NCBI GenBank assembly: GCA_965263045.1 | Contig: CBDHGK010000023.1 | Span: 3,062-67,061, forward strand | Origin: G963664115 sp965263045 | GTDB lineage: Bacteria > Acidobacteriota > Terriglobia > 20CM-2-55-15 | DNA: 64,000 bases | Direction of reading: 5' to 3' | Shown: piece by piece, positions 8,616 through 17,300 of the stretch | Layout: every line of letters starts with the position of its first letter | How positions within the stretch are numbered: position 1 is the first letter of the stretch | Made by a program: the position numbers and the translations under genes | Notes under the pieces: model-generated | What the model was told of the DNA's origin: nothing | Databases searched by the model: none | Seen by the model: only the letters and a program-made list of their open reading frames with translations

Positions 8616-8840
8616 TTATGAGAGAGCTGGGCTCATGATCAGTCCGTTCAGTGACACTGGGCTGATGGCTGCCGGCGCCGCCGGCTCCAGATACGCGACG
8701 AGCTGGTTCCCGGCGTTGAGCAGTTCCTGCTCGTGGATGATGTTGGAACGGCCGAAGATGGCGTGGGTATTGGGGCCAGTGAGGAGCATGGCGACCCGCT
8801 CGGGCACCTCGGAGCGGGTCAGGCTGCAGGCGAACCGCCC
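8616..8840 (-). pseudogene. Decayed C-terminus of a tyrosine recombinase
   Basis: The segment RSEVPERVAMLLTGPNTHAI followed by FGRSNIIHEQELLNAGNQLV aligns by eye with the end of phage-type integrases (VPERVAM.LTGHKTRSVFDRYNIVSE.DL..A...L). In place of the GH histidine there is proline. The nucleophilic tyrosine of the RYNIV box is serine here. Both changes, and the absence of the catalytic domain upstream, mark it as a non-functional relic. It overlaps the 3' remnant at 8881 only in its unrelated upstream part. Confidence 0.5.
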
Positions 8841-8880
8841 CGGGTTCGTGAGGGGCCCTTGTTCCTTGCGGCGCGAGGAT

Positions 8881-8943
8881 TCAGGAGCCGTGTCTAGTCC
8901 ACACTGCCCACCCCTTCCCAATCAGTCTGGGAATCCCCACTAG
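8881..8943 (-). pseudogene. 3' end of the membrane protein gene split by IS1182
   Basis: After removing the IS1182 element and one CTAG, this stretch continues in frame from the membrane protein at 10548-10932. It adds VGIPRLIGKGWAVWTRHGS and a TGA at 8881-8883. The frame join and the CTAG duplication together show this was the original C-terminus. Confidence 0.6.
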
Positions 8944-10490
8944 CAGCCTGTCGGACTAGAAAGCGCCCATTGAGCGTCGACGAATCGACGATTGAACGTT
9001 TGCAGGGCGATTCGGTGGAGAAGCGCCTGGAAAGGCTGTAATTCGACGTTTCCGGGCCTGCGCAGGCATCCGGAGCGGCGTTTTCCCGACCGGGGACGGG
9101 ATCGGGAACGCGGAGCGACGGTCGGCGACGTGCGCTGCCGGGAGAGATTGAAGAGCCGCTTCAGATTCCAGGCCATGCTGACCAGGGTCCATTCTCCGGA
9201 GACGTCGTCGAGTCCTCGGAGGTGAAACTGTCGAAATCCCAGCACCGACTTGATGATTCCGAACACCGGCTCGACCGTCGACTTCCGCTGGGCGTAGATG
9301 GCCCGGCCTTCCCGCGTCGATAATCGATGCGCCATCGCCTCGATCGGGCCGGCATCGGAAGACAACGGTGGAGGTTCGGTCCAACGCTGTTCGACCGGCG
9401 GGTGATGGCGCTCCCGCCCCATGGCAATGTAGGGCGTCACGCCGGCGGCCGCGCAGGCCTTCACGTTGGCTTCGCTGTAATAGCCGTTGTCGGCCAGCAG
9501 CCCGCCCACGGGTCCGAGCGGTTCGGCCAGTTCTTCCAGAGCCTTCAGCGCCGGCTCCACTTCTTGTTTGTCGTTGGCGTGAGTGGTGACGGTTTCGGTG
9601 ACCACCAGCATGGTCCCGGTATCCACTCCTGCCTGCACGTTGTAGGCTTGCTGGAAACTCTTCCCACCGGCGGGCATGATGCGCGATTCCTCGTCGGTCA
9701 GATTGATCTGGTCGTTTGGGCGCACGCCCGCTTCGGGCGGTTTCGGTGGCTTCCCTCCAGGCCGTTTCCCCGTCTCCTTGGCCCGGGCCTCGCGTTTGGC
9801 CATCTTGGCCTCGTATTCGGCCTGCTCGGCGGCATGGCGTTCGGCCGCCCGCGCTTCCAGCTTCGCCTTCGCCTCCGCAATCGCCTTCAGGCGGTCTTCC
9901 CGCCGCTTCAGTTCCTCCGGGATGTCCATCCCCTCGGGCACTGCCGCGTCGGCCGCCGCCGCCATCGCCATCAACCGCGCCACTTCCGCCTTCAGTTGCT
10001 GTTCCAGTTCGGTCGCATGCCCCCAACTCAAGGCGCTGTGCTTCGACGCATTCGCCTGCACCTTGCTTCCATCCAGGCTGATCTTCCCCAGATTCAGAAA
10101 ACCCATCGTTCGTGCCAACAACAAAATCTGCACGAACAACGGCTTCAACTGTCTCAGAAACCGTTTCCGGAACGTGGCGATCGTGTCGTGATCCGGATGC
10201 GTGTTGGCTGCGATATACCGGAACGCCAGCGAATCGTAGGTCGCCTCTTCCAGCTTCCGGCTCGCAAACACTCCCGTCGCGTATCCGTAAAACAGCAACG
10301 CCAACAGCATCTCGGGATGGTAGGCCTTCGATCCTCTCCCCGCGTACGGCATCTCCAACTCATGCAGGTCCAGCTTCGACGCCACCTCCACCACAAACCG
10401 CGCCAAATGCTGTTCCGGAAGCCAATCCTGCACCGACGGTGGCAACAAGTACGCGGTGTCTCGATCCACAGCTCGGAATCGTTCGCTCAT
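8940..10490 (-). CDS. IS1182-family transposase
   Basis: About 516 residues from ATG 10490 (MSERFRAVDRDTAYLLPPSV); a TTG ten codons upstream is less likely. The N-terminal DUF772-type domain (PEMLLALLFYGYATGVF) precedes the DDE core with KISLDGSKVQANASKH (first Asp) and GGLLADNGYYSE (second Asp). RKSTVEPVFGIIKSVLGFRQ carries the final Glu. A long charged helical insertion sits at about 190-260, as in relatives. The stop codon lies in the terminal repeat/CTAG. It appears intact and could also mobilise the MITE at 43663. Confidence 0.92.
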   Translation of the reverse strand: MSERFRAVDRDTAYLLPPSVQDWLPEQHLARFVVEVASKLDLHELEMPYAGRGSKAYHPEMLLALLFYGYATGVFASRKLEEATYDSLAFRYIAANTHPDHDTIATFRKRFLRQLKPLFVQILLLARTMGFLNLGKISLDGSKVQANASKHSALSWGHATELEQQLKAEVARLMAMAAAADAAVPEGMDIPEELKRREDRLKAIAEAKAKLEARAAERHAAEQAEYEAKMAKREARAKETGKRPGGKPPKPPEAGVRPNDQINLTDEESRIMPAGGKSFQQAYNVQAGVDTGTMLVVTETVTTHANDKQEVEPALKALEELAEPLGPVGGLLADNGYYSEANVKACAAAGVTPYIAMGRERHHPPVEQRWTEPPPLSSDAGPIEAMAHRLSTREGRAIYAQRKSTVEPVFGIIKSVLGFRQFHLRGLDDVSGEWTLVSMAWNLKRLFNLSRQRTSPTVAPRSRSRPRSGKRRSGCLRRPGNVELQPFQALLHRIALQTFNRRFVDAQWALSSPTGC

Positions 10491-10551
10491 GCTCCTTTTC
10501 TTCCCACACTCGACGTCCAAATCAGGTCCCGAAAGTCCGACAGGCTGCTAG
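8940..10551 (-). mobile_element. IS1182-family element
   Basis: Perfect 17-bp inverted ends TAGCAGCCTGTCGGACT at 8941-8957 and complement at 10534-10550 flank a single transposase gene. CTAG at 8940-8943 and 10548-10551 is the target duplication, a palindromic 4-bp target common in this family. Insertion split the membrane protein gene reading from 10932. The same ends bound a 130-bp element at 43663-43792. Confidence 0.9.
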
Positions 10552-10932
10552 GAGTAGATATGGGATCAGGCCATAGATCATGACGCCCGGATGGCCGAAC
10601 AGCCCCCCCACGAGGCTCCCGGCGACCGCCACGGGGGTGGCCAGGATCGTCGCGCCCAGCAGCAGCGTGCGGAACCGACCGGTCGTGCCGCGGAGGAGGC
10701 GTTCCACCACCCAGCCAATGAGCCAGCCCGTGACGAAAAACAGGCCCAGCCCGATCCACATCAGCGGATTCACCAACTGCAGCGGGGCCGTGGTGTCTCC
10801 AAAGCGGTAGAGCGCGAGGAGGGTTTGCAGAGCCACCATGCCCATCCCGCATCGCACAGGAACCCCCCAGGTGCGCCACGTCATCATGGGATCATTGGAG
10901 AGACACGGGTTCGCAATCGCCGAGACCGACAT
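10548..10932 (-). pseudogene. 5' part of a membrane protein gene split by IS1182
   Basis: The frame encodes at least three hydrophobic spans (LMWIGLGLFFVTGWLIGWVV, LLLGATILATPVAVAGSLVG, VMIYGLIPYLLL) and then runs into the IS, which adds a short foreign tail. Candidate starts are ATG 10932, 10887 and 10884, none with a strong ribosome site. The original 3' end is at 8881-8943. Small inner-membrane protein of unknown function. Confidence 0.5.
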
Positions 10933-11281
10933 ACGCGTGTCGTTGGCATATGGTTTCTGGGTGGTGCTGGCTGTTGCACGACGTGCGAACCTCCGGCGAG
11001 TACGCTGCAGGTACTCCGGCGTCACGCCGGCATGTTCCGGCGAGAATGTCCCTGGGCGCTGTCAAGTTTGAAGCCGAAAATACCAGCGCAGGCAGAGGAG
11101 AATGATGTCGTCTTCGAACCAACGTCCGGCAAATAGAGGATTCCGTTCAGTTTTCCGATGCGCCATAACCCATTATCGCCCCGTCCTTTCCCTGTCTGCA
11201 CCAGAACCCTCCGACGCCACGGTCGCCGCCCGAGCCCCAAGAACTGTAGCACTTGCAGTCGGTAACGGAGACAATTGTCGT

Positions 11282-11767
11282 ATGGCTGGACACATTGTGA
11301 TCGCGCTCCTGCTGGGCCTGCTGGCAGCACTCTCCCCATCGACGGTGTTGGCCCAGGAGATGCGCTTCGGTTTCTTTGATGCGACGGTCGATGTCGAACG
11401 CATCGGCGCAAACAGCTACCCGGGATTCAGCATCGGCGGCTCGGTGCCCGTCGCGGCAGCGTTTCCCGTTTCCGTCTATGCCCGGTACAACCGGGACTAC
11501 GGGTCAGACCAGAAGTTGACCGACTACGTGGTACCATCGCTGCAGCTTGGCGGTGCGGTACGCGCCGTCTCGATGCGCAACCTCGCAGTAGCGCTGCGAC
11601 TTGGCGTCATTCGCGCTTACCTGAAGAGCACAACGCTGACCACCCCCACAGTAGGAGCAGGCGTGACGCTGGGCGGGCGTTACGGACTAGCGGCCAGCAT
11701 CGACTACGGAACCAACGACGGGGTGACGACCATCGCATCAATGATGGGGTTCTACGTCAGGTTCTAG
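11282..11767 (+). CDS. Small outer-membrane beta-barrel protein
   Basis: ATG 11282 has GGAGA nine bases upstream. The first 25 residues form a clear Sec signal peptide with a hydrophobic core and the cleavage site PSTVLAQ. The mature ~136 residues show alternating patterns (YPGFSIGGSV, YARYNRDYG, GAGVTLGGRYGLAA) and end in an aromatic residue (FYVRF), the classic signal for outer-membrane barrel assembly. Size suggests a small porin-like or OmpA/OmpX-like barrel. It lies near another outer-membrane gene in the same direction. Ligand unknown. Confidence 0.65.
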   Translation: MAGHIVIALLLGLLAALSPSTVLAQEMRFGFFDATVDVERIGANSYPGFSIGGSVPVAAAFPVSVYARYNRDYGSDQKLTDYVVPSLQLGGAVRAVSMRNLAVALRLGVIRAYLKSTTLTTPTVGAGVTLGGRYGLAASIDYGTNDGVTTIASMMGFYVRF

Positions 11768-11948
11768 CTCCGGCGGTTGCTCACGGACCGCCACCGTTGA
11801 ACGCCAGCAAACTGCGGAGGACCTCGTCGTTCGCGCCACCGTCCCAGACGGCGCTTGGGGTTCACACAATAGTTGAGCGCTCAAGGCAACGAGAAACGAT
11901 CAGCGATGGCATGTCCCGGGCACGGGGCAGTCCGAGTAGGAGATTTCC

Positions 11949-12836
11949 ATGCGTTTTGCATCGTTCATCGCATCCGCCGTCGGTGGAATCCTGATCCTTT
12001 GTCCCATCGTCGGCATCGCGGCCCAGGGGCCACCGCGTTCCGGGTGGTACCTCGGCGGAGGCATCGGATCAAATTGGGCGTCCGACATGGACCAGGAGGG
12101 CTGGAATCGGGACCCGCTCTGCTATCCGACGGACGCGTGTTTCGATGCGAACCCCGTTCCAGAAATCCCGGGATACCGCTGGCGCTACGATATTGCCGCG
12201 GCCGCCGGAGCCGCGTTCGAGGTTGCGGCAGGCCGTATGTTCGATCGCACACGCCTGGAGCTATCGCTCGCGCAGCGGAAGAACGGCCTCGACCAGATGT
12301 TCCGCAGCATCACCGATTACGATGGGACACCCATAGAAGAACGCCGCGGCGGCACGGTCGTATCCAATAGCCGGGCGTCGATCGATAATCGCACCGTACG
12401 TACCCTTGCGCTCAATGCGTACTACGATTTTCCGGTTGCGGACCGCGCGCTTTTCTCTCCATACGTGGGTGCTGGACTCGGCCCCGCGTTCGTCAAGGTG
12501 TCCGGGGTGCGGTTCTCTAGCGATTACGCGGACACATCGGGCAATGCTCCAGCTTACGACCCTCCCCTGTCGTTCTACAACAGCCGCCAGGACGCCGACC
12601 TGTCCGCCATGATCCTAGCCGGGCACCTGCATGCGGGCGTCGACTACAGCCTCACCGACAAGACATTGTTGGGACTGAAGCTGACCTACTCGATGATGGG
12701 CAATGTCGAAGACAGCAGCGGATACTCGCTTCACCCGTTTCATGGGCGGGACCCCGTCCTCTCCAACCACAACGCCTTCACCGGCACGCGTTCGTGGACG
12801 TTGATGCTGACAGTCAAACGCCGGTTCGCCTACTGA
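11949..12836 (+). CDS. Outer-membrane beta-barrel protein
   Basis: 295 residues from ATG 11949, with AGGAGA seven bases upstream. A signal peptide (MRFASFIASAVGGILILCPI, cleavage near IAAQG) is followed by WYLGGGIGSNW, typical of the first strand of opacity/OmpA-like barrels. Later strands include LALNAYYDFPV, FSPYVGAGLGPAFV, LHAGVDYSLT and the terminal TLMLTVKRRFAY ending in an aromatic residue. CYPTDAC may form a disulfide in a loop. Localisation is outer membrane; role unknown. Confidence 0.7.
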   Translation: MRFASFIASAVGGILILCPIVGIAAQGPPRSGWYLGGGIGSNWASDMDQEGWNRDPLCYPTDACFDANPVPEIPGYRWRYDIAAAAGAAFEVAAGRMFDRTRLELSLAQRKNGLDQMFRSITDYDGTPIEERRGGTVVSNSRASIDNRTVRTLALNAYYDFPVADRALFSPYVGAGLGPAFVKVSGVRFSSDYADTSGNAPAYDPPLSFYNSRQDADLSAMILAGHLHAGVDYSLTDKTLLGLKLTYSMMGNVEDSSGYSLHPFHGRDPVLSNHNAFTGTRSWTLMLTVKRRFAY

Positions 12837-13104
12837 GCCGGCCCATCGGATCGCAGGTCGGATTGCCTTCTTCATGATTGACCCGGCCGGGGGTGTTTGT
12901 ACCAACCGAAGTGAGAGAGAATCTCATAGAGAAGGTCATCGAGGCTGTCAGGCAGTGGCGTTTTCGGTCCGGAACGGCGGGCCGATAGATGTCGCGCTCA
13001 CGATTGAGGTCAACTTTAATCTCCGCTAAGGAGCCTCTACTTCACGCACGGGTCTCACGGTGATAGCGGCTCGAGGGGGCGCTCAACGTGGCAGGCCGCT
13101 AGCT

Positions 13105-13299
13105 TCAACAGATTTTGTCATTCATGCAGTACCCAGTAGAAATCTGTCTCAATTCATTGAAAATCTGACTCAACCGGATCTCGCTTGTTCCAGATTGGGC
13201 CTGCACCACGGCAGGCTGTACGAACGGAACAATAGCGTTCAAAAACAGGCCCAGGGCAATCAGGGCGAGTAATACTTTCGTTGTTCTGTCGGTCGTCAT
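13105..13299 (-). CDS. Small exported or membrane-anchored protein
   Basis: 64 residues from ATG 13299 with AAAGGAAAA upstream. The N-terminus MTTDRTTKVLLALIALGLFL is a positively charged start plus one hydrophobic span of about 18 residues. It serves as a signal anchor or cleavable signal (VVQAQS). A short polar C-terminus with a C-x6-C motif (YCMNDKIC) follows. I recall similar small proteins beginning MTTDRTTKVLLALIA in several bacterial groups, without known function. Confidence 0.6.
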   Translation of the reverse strand: MTTDRTTKVLLALIALGLFLNAIVPFVQPAVVQAQSGTSEIRLSQIFNELRQISTGYCMNDKIC

Positions 13300-13593
13300 T
13301 CTATTTTCCTTTCCGCTTTGCGGTCGTCGTCGGCTAAAGAGTTAAACCCTGCGGCCATCCTATCGAAAATCCGGACGGCCAATCTTCGGGCTGCTGTGCC
13401 GGGCCTGATCTGATTGAGAAGAAAAGCCATGCCGAAGGCTGCGTTGACGAGGCGTCGGGGTCGGAGACCAGCATGGTTCTGTCAGGAACAAACGCTCGTT
13501 CTGACCGAACAGTTTAGTAGCATGGAACATGACGCATTCCATGTTTCGTATCTGTCAGATAAAATACCAGAAGCCGTATTCCATGGTCAGGCC

Positions 13594-14026
13594 GTGAAAA
13601 CTGTTGCCTATCTGAGGGTCTCGACCGCGCAGCAGGACCTGCGCAGGCAGCGCCTCGCCATCCTCGACGCCCTCGCCAAGGCAGGCGTCGCCTTCGTGGC
13701 GATGAAGGGGAACATCCGCATCGAGGGCAAGCCCAACATCCAGACCAAAGTCATGACCACCCTCTTCGCCTTGTTCGCCGCGGTCGAGCGCGGCCTGATC
13801 TCCGAGCGCACCCGCGAGGGCCTCGCCAAGGCCAGGGCCTCGGGCCGGAAGCTCGGGCGCCCGAAAGGCTCGTTGGGCGTCTCACGGCTCAACGGCGAAG
13901 GAGGACGACATCCGGCGCTTCCTCGAGCTGGGCGTTTCCAAGACCGCCATCGGCAAGCGCACGGGCGTGTCCCGTACAACCCTCTACAGCTTCATGAGCA
14001 CCCGAGGGCTCAAGCCGCGCCCTTAG
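13594..14026 (+). pseudogene. Serine recombinase (resolvase) pseudogene
   Basis: Starts like a resolvase (VKTVAYLRVSTAQQDLRRQR with the catalytic serine). It then jumps from AILD directly to ALAKAGVAFVAMKGNIRIEG, lacking about 50 residues including the SRLGRS-type block. It continues through FALFAAVERGLISERTREGL and GRKLGRPKGSLGVSRL, then shifts frame near 13888. The rest of the DNA-binding end (RRFLELGVSKTAIGKR) is in another frame ending at 14026. An internal deletion plus a frameshift make it inactive. Confidence 0.75.
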
Positions 14027-14040
14027 CGTGTATTTAACAC

Positions 14041-14199
14041 GAATCTGGTCGGTACCCTGAATTCCACGCGGCGCGGCGCACGATCCAGGGATATGAGGCC
14101 ATGCACATGATCCGGAGGGGGCAGGCGCGGTGGGTGAGCGGTTCGGATGTTCGGCGACAGATTGAGTGCATCGACCAGATGTTCGGGGTGACTGCATGA
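14041..14199 (+). pseudogene. C-terminal fragment of an IS6-family transposase
   Basis: The frame reads FHAARRTIQGYEAMHMIRRG followed by QARWVSGSDVRRQIECIDQMF and a TGA at 14197-14199. This matches the conserved end of IS6/IS26-type transposases. The catalytic core is absent. A piece of an N-terminal region of the same type lies just downstream on the opposite strand. Confidence 0.7.
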
Positions 14200-14224
14200 G
14201 ACGGAATATGCTCGATCCAACCAG

Positions 14225-14327
14225 TCGTTCTCATCGACATGCCAGGAGATGTGGGTTGGCTTGAAGATGACGGCGTAGCCGCTCCTCCAGCTCGGGACCG
14301 TAGCGCTGGACCCAGTGCAAACTCCAA
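14225..14327 (-). pseudogene. N-terminal fragment of an IS6-family transposase
   Basis: The minus strand reads LHWVQRYGPELEERLRRHLQ, then after a frameshift PTHISWHVDEN, as in the region of IS6 transposases leading to the first catalytic aspartate (WVQRYAPELEKR...SWRVDETYI). It faces the C-terminal fragment at 14041-14199, so the original IS suffered an internal inversion with loss of the centre. Confidence 0.6.
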
Positions 14328-14389
14328 TCGAATTTCAATACTTCACGTTACACACCCTTAATGCTATAGCCACGGCATTTCCAGGACGC

Positions 14390-17300
14390 TTACGACACAG
14401 ATAGCTCAAACACCGTAGTGTCTGCAACCCCAGTTGTGAAGCGCTTGGTATCGAACGTCGCTGGTCGGACATACCAACTCTGAGAAATCTTGAAGGCTGC
14501 GGAAGCTGCTCCGCAGGCAACAGCTTGAAGTTTCGAGCCCGTCAGTCCAAATTCAACATTGAAGCCGCCTACTACATACCGTTCCTGATAGCTTTTCGCA
14601 ATGTAACTCAGCACACCCTGTAAATCGTCAGAGGAGAAGCTCTCTACGCTGGTGCCGGGATAATTACTGGCGACCAAATCTGCTGCGATTCGCGCGACTT
14701 CAGCACGAGCTGTGTTGTTGCCATGTGTGACAACAACAACCTCATCAAAGGAACGTTCATCGAGGAGCTTCAATAAACGCTCGTGCTTTGGAGAAGAAAA
14801 GGCCAGCAATATTCGCCGTCGAGATTCGTCGGCATCCGAGACAAGAAGCGGATCAAGAGAATACGGACCGGTCTCGCCCGTCAATAGTTTGCTGACTTTT
14901 TCCAGTCTGTGTGTGCTATCCATATTGTGCTCAGCTGCAAGCGCATTCGAGATGTCTTCCTCCAATGGATAATAGGACGCTGCCCGAGTGCGGCAAATCC
15001 AGACTCTGCCCTCCTGGTTCAGCACGGTTCTTACCGCGTGAAAAATGAGAGGCTTCGCCAGTCCAGTGACGTCAATTAAGATCTTTCCTGAAGGAACTGC
15101 GAACCCTTCATTAATGACTCTCTCGTAGGAGATTTCATTGACATCGGCTCGGTCCCACAGCTGTCGGATCTTGTCGGACTGTCCCTCTTCGCGATATTTG
15201 ACGCAAAGGGCCCTGTCTGGGGAAATCACTTCGGAAACTCTGCGAGCTGACACCAATGTGCGGTCTTCGAAGCCCAATCCAACTATTACAGCATCAATTC
15301 CAATTCGGCCAAGCGCCTCAAATTGAACTTCTATAGCCCCCGGGATCTTGTGTCCAATCAGATCTACTGACGCCACATTGGCCAATAAGTTTTCTGGTTC
15401 TTTCTCCTTTTGCTCAAATGTTAAACCGATCTGATGACTTAAACGTGACGTTGACACATCGGAAGGCGCTACTTCTGAAAGAGATTTCGATTCAAGCGCA
15501 TCAAGCTCTGCCATGTCCTCACTGTTAACTAGATTTCGAAGGAGCACCTTTTTACTCGTTGCTGGATCCTCCAACCATTGAATAAGGTCCTCTCCAGAAA
15601 GTTCAAAGCGGTCCCGCTCAGATAAACCTATAGAGTGTGACAAGCCGTAGAGCTTCCGATACGTCAGCTTGAATTGTTGAACAGGGTTAGTGTCGCGTGT
15701 CTTAGTTCGACGCGCCCCACCATCGAGAACAAAAACGCCAGCGTCAATCAACTCTCGCAACTGCTGAAACTGCCGCTCCGTATCACCCGCAGTCACACGG
15801 ACGTACAGCTTCAGATACTGCCTAAGCCTCTTCTTTGTAGGTTTGTTCTTCTCGTAGTCGCGTTGCGACTTCATAAGCAATGCGTGCGAAGCCTCGGCGA
15901 ACACCAACGCGTGATCCTTGAGCCAACCGCGTCGCCGGTTCAGATCATACAACCGCCGGCTGCAGTAGTCTTGGTAGCACTCCGATTGTATATCCGCGCT
16001 AATAGGCCACTGATCTGTCCCCCTAGCTACCATGCGTTCATAGAGACTTATTACATCTCCGATGTCTCCAACGCACACGCCAGCCAACACAGATAATCCG
16101 TGATATACCCTTTTCCTCTCCTTAGCACTCGATCTCGTCGTCGCAATTGTTTCAGCTATCGACTCCAGAGTGGAGTCGCCAAGCATTGTTTTCGGGCTAA
16201 TACCATCTGGATGATGCGGATAGTACATCGCCCGCCGTTGAAGCACCGATTCGACAAACTGGTGCCCCCCTTTAGATCCAGCTCTAATAAGTCCATTGAC
16301 TTCTGATCCAAGATCGAAGACATGATAGTCTCGCCCTTCACGCGCCACCTCCACCTGTCCTGGTGAACGCAATATCATTTCTAACGTCTGTGCTTCAGTA
16401 GTGAGCTTAAAGGCGCAAGTCGGGTCTGAAAAGAGCAGGGACGACATCAATTCCTGAATGCCTTCTTTCTCCAAAAATCGAGTTGAGACGTCGTCCAAAA
16501 GGAAAAAGACAGATGCGTTCGTCCAGATCTCAGATGCCTGACACAAAGCGCTTGCCAAATGCGGGAACGCTAATGAAGGATGGCTAGTGAATTCGAGGTC
16601 GGCTGTCCCGCGCCCAGCGCGAATCATCAACTCCAGTAAATACCGCTCTAACTGCTCTTCGGTGTGGCACCGACCAGACTCGTCGGCTCCTTTTATGAAT
16701 GTTGTTACCGATTCGCCGATCGAACGGAAAGCAGCGGATTGAACGAGTTGAGGTTCGAGTTCTCGCAGATGTCTAATCGCCCGAATCGCTTCGATTGCGT
16801 ACTGAACAAATAAACGGATGTAAGGGGCGACCAATGGTTGGGTCCGCCTCCCTGGTGAATCCAGCAAGCGGGTACTAGAAGCATAAATCCCAACATATCC
16901 GTCCTTGCGCAATCTAGAAATAATAGATGAATCGATTCCCCTCTCTGGTTGAGTTGCGCGAGCATGAAATTGAAGAGCTCGGAGAAGCATCGTCTTTCCG
17001 CAGCCGCGCATCCCGGTAATAACTTGAGGACCAGGAGTACTGACCCTATTCAACCAGCGGTCGTTCGGATCGACGATGAGATACGGGACGAACCATGCGG
17101 CAAGTGTCTGCGCATTGTAGGCGTCGTTTAATCTCCTGAAGCGTGGTGGGGTCAGCCACGGTGAGGAGACGTGGCGAAAGGCAGACCGAATGTCTTCAAT
17201 ACTTTCGTCGAACGTAGGAGGACGTTGCGCCGGACTGCTTGGGGAGAGGATGGCCGAACGGTCCTCGATAATGCTTGCGAGGCGATAGTCGATGTCAGAT

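Noticed and set aside
9327..10583. Long plus-strand open frame (418 codons) over the IS1182 transposase
   Set aside because: It is antisense to a clear transposase and has low-complexity, arginine-rich text typical of a shadow frame in GC-rich DNA.
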